Shown one piece after another: positions 7,235 through 17,419 of a stretch of 64,000 nucleotides of DNA. Numbering within the stretch: the first letter of the stretch is position 1; each line of letters opens with the position of its first letter. The stretch is from assembly GCA_020059605.1 (NCBI GenBank), contig JAGVBT010000009.1:1-64000 (forward strand), written 5' to 3'. The notes under the pieces were generated by a model. The model had not been told where the DNA came from. It did not search any database and was given only the letters and a program-made list of their open reading frames with translations. The translations under genes and the position numbers were made by a program. The DNA is from Deltaproteobacteria bacterium. GTDB lineage: Bacteria; Desulfobacterota; BSN033; UBA1163.

Positions 7235-10200
7235 TTAGGATGAAACCTTATAGATTCCGCCCTGGCCGCAGGCTGCCAGGCAGAGGCCACAGTCCACACA
7301 GGTCAACCGGTCGATCTTGACCCGTCCGTCTTCTCCCCGTATCAGAGAGGGACACTCAAATCGTTTCAGACAGAGTCCGCAGGCAATACAGGCGCCTACC
7401 GCAGGCATCTCGATCGTCGACGTAGGACATTCCAGGACACAGACTCGGCAACCCGTGCATTTCTCATAATCGATGAGGTAGGTTTCCCCTGTTCTGGAAA
7501 TGGCTCCTTCGGGGCACTGGACCATGCAGATGTCGCATTGATGACAGGCGCCGCAATGGAGACATCTTTTCGCCTCGGCGATGACGGCATCCTCACCGGG
7601 AAGAAGATGGACTTCGGTGAAACTCCCCCTTCGTTCCTCAAGGGGCAGCAGGGTTTCTTCGATCTTCGATTGCGGATCAACCTGCTCGATAGAGACGGAG
7701 ACTAGTTCCCCAGAGGTTCCCTCTGTCTCTCTATTCATTCTCATGTCCTCTCCGCTTAAGTAACGATGGATGGAGAGAGCGGCCTTTCTCCCTCCGGCCA
7801 GAGCCTCGATGAAGTTTTTAGGCCCTGTAACCCCATCTCCGGCTGCAAAAAGGCCCTCTCTCGGCGTGGCCAGAGTCAAAGGATCAACATGGATGGTTCC
7901 CCATGCGGTCTGCGCAACGGAACCGCCGAAATCCGAAAGGCCGGGGACATAGACAGGGGATGTAATGACAAGATCTGCCTTCAACTTTTTTTCCGGTCTC
8001 CGGAGAGATAAAATCTTTGTCCTTCCGAGACTGGTGGGCTGGCTGAGAACCGCTTCCCGAAAGCTCACTCCCGTTGCCTTTCCATCGGACGAGATGATTT
8101 TCGTTGCAACGGCAAGAAACTGAAAAACGACTCCTTCTCTTTCCGCCTCCTCGATTTCGGATGGCTCGGCCGGCATCTCCTTTTTCGATCGGTTGAAGAG
8201 AAGGATCACCTCCCTTGCTCCGAGACGCAGAGCTGTTCGAGCCGAATCGAGGGCCCGGTCATTCCCTCCCAATACAATGACCCTGGAGAGAGGACCTTTT
8301 TCCTGATTCAATGCCTCTTTCTTCAAGAAAGAGAGGGAGTCTATGACACCAAAGGCATCTTGCCCTGCAAGATCCTGCTCCTTTGGTTTATGAGCCCCTG
8401 GAGCGAGAAGAATGGCCTGATAACCCTGGGCCCTGAGATCGTCGAGAGAGAGGTGATCGCCCACCCGGGTATTTAGCCGGAACTCGGCCCCCATTTTTTT
8501 GACGAGATCGATCTCACGGTTTAAGACCTCTTCGGGGAGTCGAAACCGGGCTGTTCCGACCGCCATGGTTCCGCCCGGCAGGGGAAGAGCTTCAAAGATC
8601 GTCACCTGGTAACCCAACCGTCTCAGATCATAGGCCGCCATCAACCCAGCAGGCCCTGAACCAATGATGGCAACCTTTCCTTCTTTTTCAGGGCCCGGCG
8701 TATCATATCCCCCCGCTCCCTCTTTGCCAACGGGGGAAGATAGGGAGATCTCCATATCGGCGAGATATCGTTTTAATAGATCAATGGCAATGGGTTCATC
8801 CACATCGCCTCGCCTGCAAACCTTTTCACAGGGCCGGGCGCAGAGCCTACCCGTGATTCCGGGGAAAGGATTCTTCTGGCGGACGAGTGCAAGGGCCTCA
8901 TCAAATCTCCCTTTTGCTATGAGAGCAATATAGCCTCTCGCATCGACCTGAATAGGGCAAGCCCCCTGGCAGGGCGCAATCTTATCTCTATAAACCGGGA
9001 GAAGGGAGGAAGGGATGGCCCCGCTTTTCATCTGGGGGAGATCTTTTTCGGGAGGAGGCAGATGCCGGATATCAACCCTGGTCGGATCAGCCTTGAGCTG
9101 CTCTTTCTGATAGGTGATGCAGGGGTAGCGTGCGATCACGACCGCCATTCCCCCCTCGGGCTTTCTGGTGTACCGGTATGCCTTTTTGACCTCGCGAATC
9201 ATTCCCCTGATATCGTAAGGATTGACCACCCGGAGATATTTGACACCGCATCCCTTGACCAGTTCTTCAATGGAAAGAGGCTGACCGGGATGGCCGTCGG
9301 CGGTTGTCCCTGATTCGGGGGTGGGCTGCATTCCGGTCATGGCGGTAATGGAATTATCGAGAATCACCAGAATGAAACGAGCCCCGTTGTATACCGCATT
9401 GAGGAGCCCCGGGGCGCCGGAGTGGTAAAAAGTGGAATCCCCGATCGTGGCAATGATGGGCACCTCCTTTCCGTCCTGATGATAGGCCTGATAAAGTCCG
9501 CTGGCAAAGGTAATGGCCGCTCCCATGTCATGGCAGGTATCGACCGTATCCATATTCATTCCAAGGGTATAACATCCGATGTCACTGGGGAAGATACCTG
9601 TCGGGAAGGCACGCTTCAATGCGAAGAAAGAGGCCCGATGGGCGCACCCGGAGCAGAGGGTTGGCCGACGGATGGGGAGACCGAGATCAGCCACCATCTT
9701 TTCAAGGGGCGTGGTGGGCGTGATCTCCGGCACCGTGATGGAGAATTGTTTGCAAAGCGCGGAGATGATCTGTGTGACGATCTCGGGAAGCATCTCTCCT
9801 TCGCTTGGAACGGTTCCATCAAGCCGCCCGTAGATTTTCGATTTGTCCCTGATCTGAAACTCAATGACCGGTTCGGTCTCTTCGAGCACGAGGACATGAT
9901 CGCATTTTTCAATGAAGGCTTCCACCATCTCCGCGGGAAACGGGAATGGCGTTCCGATCTTAAGAATCGGGATCTCCTCCTTCAAACCCAGTTCGGACAA
10001 CGTGTCGCGCACCATGGCATAGGCGATGCCGCCCGCAATAATTCCGAAGGAAGCCTTCTGCCGGTCGTGATCGATGAAGTTGAGGGCGACCAAGGCATTG
10101 AATTCTTCGGCAATGTTTTTAAGCTTCGCATTGAGTTGCTTGTGGAGGATGAGACGAAATCTCGGAGTGGCGCTCCACCGCTGGGGATTTCGCTGGAAGT

Positions 10201-10771
10201 TGGCCTTTCTTTCAACCCTTCGGATCGGGTTGAAGGTGATTGTCTGCTGGGCATGGGAGACCCTCATCACCGGCCGGAGGATGACAGGAATCTGATATTT
10301 TTCAGAGAGTTCAAAAGCAAAGGGAATCATTTCCTGGGCTTCGCGGGGACTGGAGGGATCAAAGACGGGAACCTTTGCAAACATCGCCATGAACCGGGTA
10401 TCCTGCTCGGTCTGTGACGAATGGGGTCCGGGATCGTCGCAACTGATGATGACGAATCCCCCGATCGTTCCGATGTAGGCGGCGCTCATCAGCGAGTCGG
10501 CAGCGACGTTGAGGCCCACCTGCTTCATGGCTACGGCTGTCCTCTTCCCCGTGTACGAGGCGACCAGGGCATTTTCGAAGGCCACCTTCTCATTGGTGGA
10601 CCACTCCACGTAGATCTCTAAGTTATTCTCCTTTTTGAACCGGACAACAGCGGGAAGAATCTCGGAGCTCGGGGTTCCGGGGTAAGCGGCGAAAAAATGG
10701 CATCCACTCTCCACAATTCCCCGCGCAATGGCCTCGTTTCCGAGAACAACCTTCTCCTCTTTACTTGCCAT
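7235..10771 (-). CDS. iorA: IorA-type TPP oxidoreductase fused to GltD/NfnB-like flavoprotein and ferredoxin clusters
   Basis: 1178 residues, about twice the usual IorA (near 600). Residues 1 to about 570 are the TPP-dependent alpha subunit, with N-terminal GNEAIARGIVESG and AAYPGTPSSE, and a TPP site with CSGCAHRASF, IGDSTFYHSG and N in LDNSITAMTG. Then follows a GltD/NfnB-like unit: cysteine-rich lead (PCQGACPIQ, GRLCARPCEKVCRRG), FAD site VAIIGSGPAGLMAA, NAD(P) site VIVLGGNDRALD and the closing GLFAAGDGVTGP. The last 110 residues hold several ferredoxin motifs (CLHCGACHQC, CTGCRVCVLEC, CIACGLC, CVDCGLCLAAC). The insertion of a pyridine-nucleotide flavoprotein between catalytic and ferredoxin parts could let the enzyme pass electrons to NAD(P) as well as ferredoxin. 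Its ATG overlaps the upstream gene by 11 nt. Confidence 0.9.
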   Translation of the reverse strand: MASKEEKVVLGNEAIARGIVESGCHFFAAYPGTPSSEILPAVVRFKKENNLEIYVEWSTNEKVAFENALVASYTGKRTAVAMKQVGLNVAADSLMSAAYIGTIGGFVIISCDDPGPHSSQTEQDTRFMAMFAKVPVFDPSSPREAQEMIPFAFELSEKYQIPVILRPVMRVSHAQQTITFNPIRRVERKANFQRNPQRWSATPRFRLILHKQLNAKLKNIAEEFNALVALNFIDHDRQKASFGIIAGGIAYAMVRDTLSELGLKEEIPILKIGTPFPFPAEMVEAFIEKCDHVLVLEETEPVIEFQIRDKSKIYGRLDGTVPSEGEMLPEIVTQIISALCKQFSITVPEITPTTPLEKMVADLGLPIRRPTLCSGCAHRASFFALKRAFPTGIFPSDIGCYTLGMNMDTVDTCHDMGAAITFASGLYQAYHQDGKEVPIIATIGDSTFYHSGAPGLLNAVYNGARFILVILDNSITAMTGMQPTPESGTTADGHPGQPLSIEELVKGCGVKYLRVVNPYDIRGMIREVKKAYRYTRKPEGGMAVVIARYPCITYQKEQLKADPTRVDIRHLPPPEKDLPQMKSGAIPSSLLPVYRDKIAPCQGACPIQVDARGYIALIAKGRFDEALALVRQKNPFPGITGRLCARPCEKVCRRGDVDEPIAIDLLKRYLADMEISLSSPVGKEGAGGYDTPGPEKEGKVAIIGSGPAGLMAAYDLRRLGYQVTIFEALPLPGGTMAVGTARFRLPEEVLNREIDLVKKMGAEFRLNTRVGDHLSLDDLRAQGYQAILLAPGAHKPKEQDLAGQDAFGVIDSLSFLKKEALNQEKGPLSRVIVLGGNDRALDSARTALRLGAREVILLFNRSKKEMPAEPSEIEEAEREGVVFQFLAVATKIISSDGKATGVSFREAVLSQPTSLGRTKILSLRRPEKKLKADLVITSPVYVPGLSDFGGSVAQTAWGTIHVDPLTLATPREGLFAAGDGVTGPKNFIEALAGGRKAALSIHRYLSGEDMRMNRETEGTSGELVSVSIEQVDPQSKIEETLLPLEERRGSFTEVHLLPGEDAVIAEAKRCLHCGACHQCDICMVQCPEGAISRTGETYLIDYEKCTGCRVCVLECPTSTIEMPAVGACIACGLCLKRFECPSLIRGEDGRVKIDRLTCVDCGLCLAACGQGGIYKVSS

Positions 10772-12053
10772 GAAGAACCTCTTCTCCTTGATGAAACAGT
10801 TGTTCTACAAATTCATCCCAGTGTTTGCGAACGGTTTTCCGGACGGATTGACCCTCGCAAACATTTCGTTTTCTTTTTGAGCAAAGACCTGCGAGATGGT
10901 TCGCCTGTTGAGCGAACCATACCTTCGCGTTTTCACCCGAATAGAGGCGGAAAATATCCTCAGAGGGATCAGGCCCGATCATGACGAGCCAACCCCGTCG
11001 ATAGGGATCTCTCCAGGCCAGATTCGGAGACTCGACCACATCGCGGTTGACGGCAGAGACCGTTCCCGAAAGAGGAGAAGGGATGATCACCCTTTTATGA
11101 CCGGAAACGACCTCGGCAAGAGTCTCCTTCCTCCTCAGAGAACTGCCCACGGAGGGAAGAATGAGAGAGTCTGCCTCGACTGCGAGAACAGAAGCCATCC
11201 CGTCGATTCCTAACCGGATGCGTTGGTCCATTGGTTTGGCCCATACGTGTTCATCGCTATAGAAGAGATCCGGGTGGAAGATAAACCCGGCCACGGATAA
11301 CGGCTGAAGGTTCTTTGCAGGCTTGATGGCAAAGGCGGGATGGGTTTTGAAACGGTCTTCCATCCCCTGGTCGACCTCGCAGCGCCAGCATTCGAAGCCA
11401 TTGGAACAGACCATAAAGTCGACCAATCCCAGCAAGGCATACCGGCAAGGACGTTGCATTCCGGTTCCGGAGAGTTTGATTTTTCTTGCCCGGTCCATCT
11501 CCATCTTGATGGCTCCGGTGGGGCAGATAAATTCACAGGCCCCGCAGGCAATACATTGATCGGAATCGACCTCGAAGGGCGTTCCGACCTTTTTCAAGGT
11601 GCCTCTCCGGGAGAACCCGATGGCATGAGCCCCCACGATTTCATTGCAGGTCCGGATGCAGAGACCGCAGAGGATACAGTCGTTTTCAGGATGGGGAGCA
11701 TGAAAACGGCCCTTCTCAATCCTGAGATCCCTGGCCAGATTTTGAATCACGGGAACTTCGGGGCATCGAGCCAGGAGGAGTTCAACCAGTGTCCGGCGCA
11801 ACTGGATGACCCGATCCGAATGGGTCTTGACCTCGATTTTTTCCTGGACGGGGAAGTTACAGGCGGTGACCATCCGGGTCTTTCCATTCTTTGAGACCTC
11901 CACCGTGCAGAGCCGGCAGGAGCCATGGGGAACGAGATCCGGATGATAGCAGAGCGTCGGAATGGAAATCCCCATCTTCCGGATAATCTCCAGGAGCGTC
12001 GCGTTCTCCCTAACTTTTACCTGTTTGTTGTTAATCGTGAGCGTAAACATCAT
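10761..12053 (-). CDS. NuoG/HoxU-like iron-sulfur protein with C-terminal glycine-cleavage-H-like domain
   Basis: About 430 residues from ATG 12053 (MMFTLTINN; the next codon, 12050, is equally possible). The N-terminal [2Fe-2S] ferredoxin fold has CYHPDLVPHGSCRLCTVEV and a later Cys in TACNFPV. A His-Cys3-type cluster region and two [4Fe-4S] motifs follow (CILCGLCIRTC, CIACGACEFIC), as in NuoG or HoxU. Around residue 265 to 385 the sequence turns into an H-protein-like barrel (YSDEHVWAKP, LGIDGMASV, PSPLSGTVSAVN, DPYRRGWLVMI). At the usual lipoyl-lysine place it has a His with Lys one position later, so lipoylation is doubtful. It lies between NuoF-like and IorA genes and probably wires NADH and ferredoxin chemistry together. 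Confidence 0.85.
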   Translation of the reverse strand: MMFTLTINNKQVKVRENATLLEIIRKMGISIPTLCYHPDLVPHGSCRLCTVEVSKNGKTRMVTACNFPVQEKIEVKTHSDRVIQLRRTLVELLLARCPEVPVIQNLARDLRIEKGRFHAPHPENDCILCGLCIRTCNEIVGAHAIGFSRRGTLKKVGTPFEVDSDQCIACGACEFICPTGAIKMEMDRARKIKLSGTGMQRPCRYALLGLVDFMVCSNGFECWRCEVDQGMEDRFKTHPAFAIKPAKNLQPLSVAGFIFHPDLFYSDEHVWAKPMDQRIRLGIDGMASVLAVEADSLILPSVGSSLRRKETLAEVVSGHKRVIIPSPLSGTVSAVNRDVVESPNLAWRDPYRRGWLVMIGPDPSEDIFRLYSGENAKVWFAQQANHLAGLCSKRKRNVCEGQSVRKTVRKHWDEFVEQLFHQGEEVLHGK

Positions 12054-12147
12054 CCATTCTCTGTTAGAGGGTCGTTGCACTTGAGGTATTTGATTTATTT
12101 CCCTAAACCTCCGACCTAAAATCAGTCTTTTTAGCCTCCTGCCTCAA

Positions 12148-12164
12148 GCCACGCTTTGCGTGGC
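12148..12164 (-). other. Intercistronic hairpin
   Basis: A perfect 7-bp stem, GCCACGC-TTT-GCGTGGC, lies in the 131-nt gap between the NuoF-like and NuoG-like genes. There is no T-run, so it looks like an mRNA-stability or processing hairpin rather than a terminator. Confidence 0.45.
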
Positions 12165-12184
12165 GCTCCTCCAACCTTATATCA

Positions 12185-14041
12185 TCACTGGATCAGGACC
12201 GCATCAAACTTACAGGCCTCATAACAACCCCGGCACTTGACGCATTTTTCTTCATCCAATTGGTGAACCTTTTTCTTTTCTCCTATAATGGCCTCAACCG
12301 GACAGACCTTGACACAGGCGCCGCAGCCAGTGCATTTTTCGGGGTCGATGGAAAAGGAGATCAGTTCCCTGCAGAACCGGGCCGGGCACTTTTTCTCTTT
12401 GATATGGGTTTCGTACTCTTCTCCGAAATACCGCAGGGTTGAAAGGACAGGGTTGGGAGCAGTAAGCCCGAGGCCGCAAAGAGAGGTGTCGATCATCGTC
12501 TGCGAGAGATCTTCTAATAGTCCGAGGTCTTGGCTCCTCCCTTCCCCCTCGCAGATCCGGTTGAGGATCTCCGCCATCTGGTCAAGTCCCTCCCTGCACG
12601 GTGTGCATTTGCCGCAGGACTCTTCCTGGAGGAAGCGGACAAAATAACGGGCCATGTCGACCATGCAGTTATCCTCGTCCATGACGATCATCCCGCCCGA
12701 GCCCATCATGGAGCCGGCTTCCTGGAGACGGTCGAAATCAACCGGAAGATCGAGAAGATTTTCGGGAAGACATCCTCCGGATGGCCCTCCGGTCTGAACC
12801 GCTTTGAAACGTTTGCCTCCCGGGATCCCTCCGCCGATTTCGAAGATGATCTTTCGGAGCGAGATCCCCATCTCCACCTCGACCAGGCCTGTATTATTAA
12901 TCTTTCCCACGAGGGAGAATATCTTTGTCCCCTTGGAGCCCTCTGTTCCAAGGGAGGCAAACCATTCAGCCCCCTGATGGATAATGATCGGCACATTGGC
13001 CCAGGTCTCCACATTGTTGAGATTGGTGGGCTGGTCCCAGAGGCCCTGCTCAACGGTGTGGATATATTTGGCCCTCGGCTCTCCGACCCTTCCCTCGAGA
13101 GAGGCCATCAGGGCTGTGGATTCGCCACAGACAAAGGCGCCGCCCCCGCGGTTGATCCTGATATTGAGGTTCAACCCCGAACCGAGAATATTCTGCCCGA
13201 GGAGACCGTATTCCTTTGCTTGTTCGATTGCCAGACGAAGATTTTCAACGGCGAGAGGATATTCGTTACGCACATAAACATAACCTTCCTCCGCCCCAAT
13301 GGCATAGGCGCCGATGATCATCCCTTCGATCACGCTGTGGGGATTGCCCTCGAGAAGGGACCGGTCCATGTACGCGCCCGGATCTCCTTCGTCTGCGTTA
13401 CAGATGACGAATTTCTCCCTTCCTCCCGCCTTTCGGCAGGTTTCCCATTTCAGGCCGGCCGGGAAGCCTCCGCCTCCCCGGCCTCTCAGTCCGGATCTTT
13501 TAATGATGTCGATGACTCCCTCCGGCTTGATCGAGGAAAGAACTTTTTCAAGGCCCTGGTAGCCTCCGATGGCGATATAATCATCGATCTCTTTCGGATC
13601 GATTTTTCCATTGCTTCCGAAGACCACCCGGCGCTGAAACTTGTAGAATGGAATGTCATGCTCGTGGACGATCTTCTCTTTTGTGGAGGGATCTTCATAA
13701 AGGAGGTGGTCAATCACCCTGCCCTGAAGAACGGTCGCCGTAAGGATCTCGGAAGCATCTTCCGGTTTGACATTCATGTAGCAGATCATCTCCGGCCGGA
13801 TGACTACGAGCGGGCCGCGCTCGCAAAAGCCATGGCATCCGGTGGCACGGATCTCTATTTTGCTCTCGAGATCCAGGTCGCGGTGTATTTTTTTAAGAGC
13901 CTCCACCACATCCCGAGCTCCGCAGGCCTGGCAGCCGGTTCCGGCACAGACGGCAAGGCTTCGTCTCCCTCCGTCTCTTGAGCTCTGAAGAGACTGGCGC
14001 ATCCGTCGAAGCCCCGAAATGGTCTTGACTCTGTGGTTCAT
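12185..14041 (-). CDS. NuoF/HoxF-like NADH-binding flavoprotein with extra ferredoxin domains
   Basis: 618 residues. The N-terminal 110 residues form a thioredoxin-like [2Fe-2S] domain ([11 protein letters not shown] and [11 protein letters not shown]). Then comes the FMN/NADH module with [15 protein letters not shown], the NAD-binding [14 protein letters not shown] and the [4Fe-4S] motif [12 protein letters not shown]. The C-terminal 60 residues hold two ferredoxin motifs ([22 protein letters not shown]). This layout is that of the NADH module of bifurcating hydrogenases and NADH-dependent ferredoxin oxidoreductases. Its ATG overlaps the stop of the NuoE-like gene (ATGA), so the two are coupled. 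It should oxidise NADH or reduce NAD for the IOR complex. Confidence 0.93.
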   Translation of the reverse strand: MNHRVKTISGLRRMRQSLQSSRDGGRRSLAVCAGTGCQACGARDVVEALKKIHRDLDLESKIEIRATGCHGFCERGPLVVIRPEMICYMNVKPEDASEILTATVLQGRVIDHLLYEDPSTKEKIVHEHDIPFYKFQRRVVFGSNGKIDPKEIDDYIAIGGYQGLEKVLSSIKPEGVIDIIKRSGLRGRGGGGFPAGLKWETCRKAGGREKFVICNADEGDPGAYMDRSLLEGNPHSVIEGMIIGAYAIGAEEGYVYVRNEYPLAVENLRLAIEQAKEYGLLGQNILGSGLNLNIRINRGGGAFVCGESTALMASLEGRVGEPRAKYIHTVEQGLWDQPTNLNNVETWANVPIIIHQGAEWFASLGTEGSKGTKIFSLVGKINNTGLVEVEMGISLRKIIFEIGGGIPGGKRFKAVQTGGPSGGCLPENLLDLPVDFDRLQEAGSMMGSGGMIVMDEDNCMVDMARYFVRFLQEESCGKCTPCREGLDQMAEILNRICEGEGRSQDLGLLEDLSQTMIDTSLCGLGLTAPNPVLSTLRYFGEEYETHIKEKKCPARFCRELISFSIDPEKCTGCGACVKVCPVEAIIGEKKKVHQLDEEKCVKCRGCYEACKFDAVLIQ

Positions 14042-14550
14042 TTGTCCCTATATTTTTTCAAAATGGGCTCGATCTTATCGATATGGATTCGCCCGAAATA
14101 TTTCCGGTCGATTACCATGACGGGCCCCAGGGCGCAGGCTCCCAGGCAGTTGACGCTTTCGAGCGTGAAGGAAAGATCCTTCGTAGTTCCTCCCGCCTTT
14201 ACCTCGAGGAGGTTTTCGAGATAGCTGAGAATCCTCGCTCCTCCCCGCACATGGCAGGCTGTTCCAAGGCATACCTGTAGGGTATGCCTTCCCTTTGGCT
14301 CAAGGCTGAAGGCCTTATAAAACGTTGCCACCTCATAAATATTCGTCAGGGGGATGTCGAGGCTCCTGGATACATGGAGGAGCGCCTTTCGCGGAAGGTA
14401 GTTCATCCTCTCCTGGATATCCTGGAGGATGCCGATCAAAGCACTGCTCTGGTAACCATGTTTTTCGATGATCTCACAGATTTGATTCGTGTCGACCTGC
14501 ATCGGTTTTTCAAAGCCCTTTCTCCTCTTGAGGGAGAAGGTATTACTCAT
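14038..14550 (-). CDS. NuoE/HoxE-like [2Fe-2S] subunit
   Basis: 170 residues; partner of the NuoF-like flavoprotein. The C-terminal thioredoxin-like fold carries the four-cysteine pattern [10 protein letters not shown] followed by [12 protein letters not shown]. The N-terminal helical part [20 protein letters not shown] is typical of the family. The start is uncertain: ATG 14550 lacks a clear ribosome site, and ATG 14502 (MQVDTNQI) would also keep the whole domain. It is the first of the NuoE-F-G-like trio and lies 16 nt after the aminotransferase gene. Confidence 0.92.
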   Translation of the reverse strand: MSNTFSLKRRKGFEKPMQVDTNQICEIIEKHGYQSSALIGILQDIQERMNYLPRKALLHVSRSLDIPLTNIYEVATFYKAFSLEPKGRHTLQVCLGTACHVRGGARILSYLENLLEVKAGGTTKDLSFTLESVNCLGACALGPVMVIDRKYFGRIHIDKIEPILKKYRDK

Positions 14551-14566
14551 ATGACTATTTTAAATT

Positions 14567-15661
14567 TTAACTGATACGGTTCAGGACCTCAATTCCCCTG
14601 AGAAGGGTTTCTTCAGAGGCAGCAAAGGAGATCCTCACGTGGGAGTTTCTCTTGGAGAAGACGCTTCCCGGGACAATGAAGACATGGTTCTGTATGGCCT
14701 TCTCAACGAAGGCCTCCCCGTCTCCTCCGGGGACTTCCGGAAAGAGATAGAAAGCACCCTGCGGTTTTTGAACATGAAACTTTTCCTTCAACCCCTCATA
14801 GATCAGGTCCCTCTTTATCTTGTAACGCTTGATGTGATCCTCCACATTAAAATCGAGCGCCTTGACCGCCGCCTTCTGTGCAAAGGAACTGACGCTGGAA
14901 AAGGTATATTGTTGAAGCGTGATCATCTGCTGGAGGATGTCCTTCGGGCCGGCCACATAACCCAAACGCCACCCCGTCATCGCCCAACCCTTTGAGAAGC
15001 CGCCGAAGGTCAGGGTTTTGTCATAAAGTTGTCCGATGCAGGCGCAGGAGGGTTGGTCGAAAACAAAGTTATCATAAATATCGTCCGAAAGAATTAAAAG
15101 ATCTCTCTCCCGGGCAACCCTGACGACCATCCTCAGGTCCTCCTCCGGGTAGATTGCTCCGGTTGGGTTGTTTGGGCTGTTGATGATGATGAATTTTGTC
15201 TTGTTCGATAATTTCTTAGTGAACGCTTCCTCTCTCAACCGGAAATCCGGATAGGTATCCACAAAAACAGGGACTCCTCCCATGAGAAGAACCTGGTATT
15301 CATACATCACAAAAAAGGGATCGGGGATGACGACCTCGTCGCCCGGATTGATCAAAGCGAGGCTGGCCAAAAGCAACCCGCCGGTCACGCCGGCGGTGAC
15401 CATCACCTCTTCAAAATGGACCCCCTTTTTCTTTAAATGGGAGGCAATCTTCTCCCTCAGCTCCGGGATCCCCTGGGTTGGAGTATATTTGTTGAATCCT
15501 TTCCGAATCCATTCGATCCCCTCCTCCTTGAGAGGCTCCGGGATATCATAGTCGGGTTCTCCTATGCTGAGGTTGATAGGGTCTTTCATCTGGCGGGCAA
15601 GGTCAAAGATCCGTCTCACCCCTGAAGGTTTGATATTCTTGAGTCGATCGGAGATCAGCAT
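14567..15661 (-). CDS. PLP-dependent class I aminotransferase (aspartate/aromatic type)
   Basis: 364 residues, the usual length for fold-type I group Ib aminotransferases. The PLP-binding lysine lies in GGFSKGWAMTGWRLGY, with the conserved Arg shortly after; NNPTGAIY supplies the Asn that stacks on the cofactor, and SDDIYDNF the Asp that pairs with the pyridine nitrogen. Upstream position in the operon with NuoEFG-like proteins and indolepyruvate oxidoreductase fits a role in making aryl-pyruvate or other 2-oxoacids from amino acids, feeding IorAB. Substrate is an inference from context. The gene starts 4 nt after the preceding small gene. Confidence 0.9.
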   Translation of the reverse strand: MLISDRLKNIKPSGVRRIFDLARQMKDPINLSIGEPDYDIPEPLKEEGIEWIRKGFNKYTPTQGIPELREKIASHLKKKGVHFEEVMVTAGVTGGLLLASLALINPGDEVVIPDPFFVMYEYQVLLMGGVPVFVDTYPDFRLREEAFTKKLSNKTKFIIINSPNNPTGAIYPEEDLRMVVRVARERDLLILSDDIYDNFVFDQPSCACIGQLYDKTLTFGGFSKGWAMTGWRLGYVAGPKDILQQMITLQQYTFSSVSSFAQKAAVKALDFNVEDHIKRYKIKRDLIYEGLKEKFHVQKPQGAFYLFPEVPGGDGEAFVEKAIQNHVFIVPGSVFSKRNSHVRISFAASEETLLRGIEVLNRIS

Positions 15662-15665
15662 TCTC

Positions 15666-15935
15666 TCACGTCCCTTCTTTTTTTATCTTTTTGGCTTTTT
15701 CGATCAGCTCGAGAATCGTATCGAGTCTTGTCTTGGTGGGAGGCGCCAGGGCGCATTGCACCTGGTCCATGGAGTAATGTTCACCTAAAAAGTTGGATAT
15801 TTCTATTTTGAACTCCCAGCAGACGATGATTTTTCGGCAGGGAAGGCTCTCATTAAGGGTTCGGCAATATCGAAAAGGGATTTCTCCTCCCAATTGAGGG
15901 CAGTAAATGATCAGACCATCGTATTCTTCAATCAT
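15666..15935 (-). CDS. Small hypothetical protein with scattered cysteines
   Basis: 89 residues, no family recognised. It has four Cys (IIYCPQLG, FRYCRTLN, LPCRK, VCWEF) in the first half, which could bind a metal or cluster, and a Lys-rich helical tail ILELIEKAKKIKKEG. It ends 4 nt before the aminotransferase start on the same strand and is therefore probably first in the redox operon. The tight spacing argues for a real gene. Confidence 0.6.
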   Translation of the reverse strand: MIEEYDGLIIYCPQLGGEIPFRYCRTLNESLPCRKIIVCWEFKIEISNFLGEHYSMDQVQCALAPPTKTRLDTILELIEKAKKIKKEGT

Positions 15936-15985
15936 GGGTCTTCCGGGTACTTTGAGTAATTTAGCACAAGCTCAAGCAACAAAAA

Positions 15986-16015
15986 ATCCTACGGGCCAAG
16001 CAAAGCCCGTAGGAT
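15986..16015 (-). terminator. Intrinsic terminator of the TrpB2 gene
   Basis: Perfect 11-bp stem (ATCCTACGGGC with GCCCGTAGGAT, 8-nt loop) followed on the minus strand by six T. It starts 12 nt after the TrpB2 stop and separates that gene from the redox operon. Confidence 0.85.
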
Positions 16016-16027
16016 CCATAATGTTGA

Positions 16028-17419
16028 TTAAATGGGTTTACCCTTCTTTAACATCAGTGGTTTCGGCAGTCCCTCGATGGATTTGAGGGATTTTTTCATC
16101 TCGTCTTCCGGTAAGGGATAATCTATAAGTCTCCCGCTGAAATAGGAGTCGTAACCACCGAGATCCATGAGGCCATGGCCGCTCCAGTTAAGAAGAATGA
16201 CCTTCTCCTTTCCTTCTTCCTTAGCCCTCTTCGCCTCTTCAATAACAGCCTGTATGGCATGACTGGTTTCAGGAGCAGGAATGGCCCCTTCGGTTCTCGC
16301 CCATTGGACAGCGGCAGCATAGCACTCCAACTGATTGTAAGCCCGGGGTTCCAGCAATCCCTCGATAATCAATTGACTCACCAGGGGGGCCAGGCCGTGA
16401 TATCTCAATCCTCCTGCATGGATGGGAGCCGGGATAAAGGCGTGTCCGAGGCTGTGCATCGCAAGAAGCGGGGTTGTGGCGGCTGTGTCGCCGAAATCAT
16501 AGACAAAGGGAGCCTTGGTCATCGTTGGGCAGGAAGTCGGCTCCGCCGGGATGATCGTAATATTGGCGCCGTTGATCTTATCCAGCACAAAGGGAAAGGC
16601 AAGACCGGCGAAATTACTTCCACCTCCCACGCATCCGACTACGACATCGACCTTTTTTTCTCCAAACTTCTCCAGCTGTTTTTTTGCCTCGAGCCCAATG
16701 ATCGTTTGATGCATCATCACATGATTCAAAACGCTTCCGAGGGAGTACCGGGTGTCCTTGGTGGTGACGGCATCCTCAATGGCTTCGCTGATGGCGATCC
16801 CGAGGCTTCCGGGAGAATCCGGATTCTCCTCGAGAATCTTTCTTCCCGCATTGGTATCTTTGCTCGGGCTGGGGACACAGTTTGCTCCCCAGGTGTTCAT
16901 CATCAGGCGGCGGTAAGGTTTTTGATCGTAACTGATCCTCACCATAAAGACCTTGCATTCCAGCCCAAAGAGACAGCAGGCGAAACTGAGGGCGCTTCCC
17001 CATTGGCCCGCGCCGGTCTCCGTGGAAATCCGTTTAATCCCGAAAACTTTGTTATAATAGGCCTGGGCAATCGCCGTATTGGGTTTATGACTTCCGGGAG
17101 GGCTCACTCCTTCGTTCTTGTAATAAATCCTGGCCGGTGTTCCGAGGGCCTTTTCCAGGGCATAAGCTCGATGAAGGGGGGTCGGTCTCCAGATGAGGAG
17201 TTTCTCCATCACCTCATGAGGGATATCGATCCATCGCTGTGTGCTGACCTCCTGCTCGATCAGGTTCATTGGAAAGACAGGGGCAAGGTCCTGGGGACCG
17301 ATGGGTTGGCCGGTTCCGGGGTGCAGGGGAGGTTGAAGAGGGGTTGGCAGATCGGCCTGGATATTGTACCACTGTTTTGGGATCTCATCTTCCTTCAGAA
17401 AAACTTTAAATTCCTTCAT
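16028..17419 (-). CDS. trpB2: Tryptophan synthase beta-like protein, TrpB2 group
   Basis: 463 residues, longer than TrpB1 (about 400) because of the N-terminal extension typical of TrpB2 ([19 protein letters not shown]). The PLP lysine is in [15 protein letters not shown], the phosphate-binding glycine loop is [10 protein letters not shown], and the family ending [15 protein letters not shown] is present. TrpB2 condenses serine with indole without needing TrpA. No trpA is nearby, so it may salvage free indole or act on another substrate, possibly linked to the indolepyruvate pathway downstream. The start ATG has GGGAG upstream. It is a single-gene unit with its own promoter and terminator. 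Confidence 0.93.
   Translation of the reverse strand: MKEFKVFLKEDEIPKQWYNIQADLPTPLQPPLHPGTGQPIGPQDLAPVFPMNLIEQEVSTQRWIDIPHEVMEKLLIWRPTPLHRAYALEKALGTPARIYYKNEGVSPPGSHKPNTAIAQAYYNKVFGIKRISTETGAGQWGSALSFACCLFGLECKVFMVRISYDQKPYRRLMMNTWGANCVPSPSKDTNAGRKILEENPDSPGSLGIAISEAIEDAVTTKDTRYSLGSVLNHVMMHQTIIGLEAKKQLEKFGEKKVDVVVGCVGGGSNFAGLAFPFVLDKINGANITIIPAEPTSCPTMTKAPFVYDFGDTAATTPLLAMHSLGHAFIPAPIHAGGLRYHGLAPLVSQLIIEGLLEPRAYNQLECYAAAVQWARTEGAIPAPETSHAIQAVIEEAKRAKEEGKEKVILLNWSGHGLMDLGGYDSYFSGRLIDYPLPEDEMKKSLKSIEGLPKPLMLKKGKPI

Noticed and set aside
9422-10417. 331-codon open frame opposite the IorA fusion
   Set aside because: Antisense shadow; the minus-strand TPP motifs are unambiguous.
12530-13981. 483-codon open frame opposite the NuoF-like gene
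   Set aside because: Antisense shadow produced by GC-rich third positions of the real gene.
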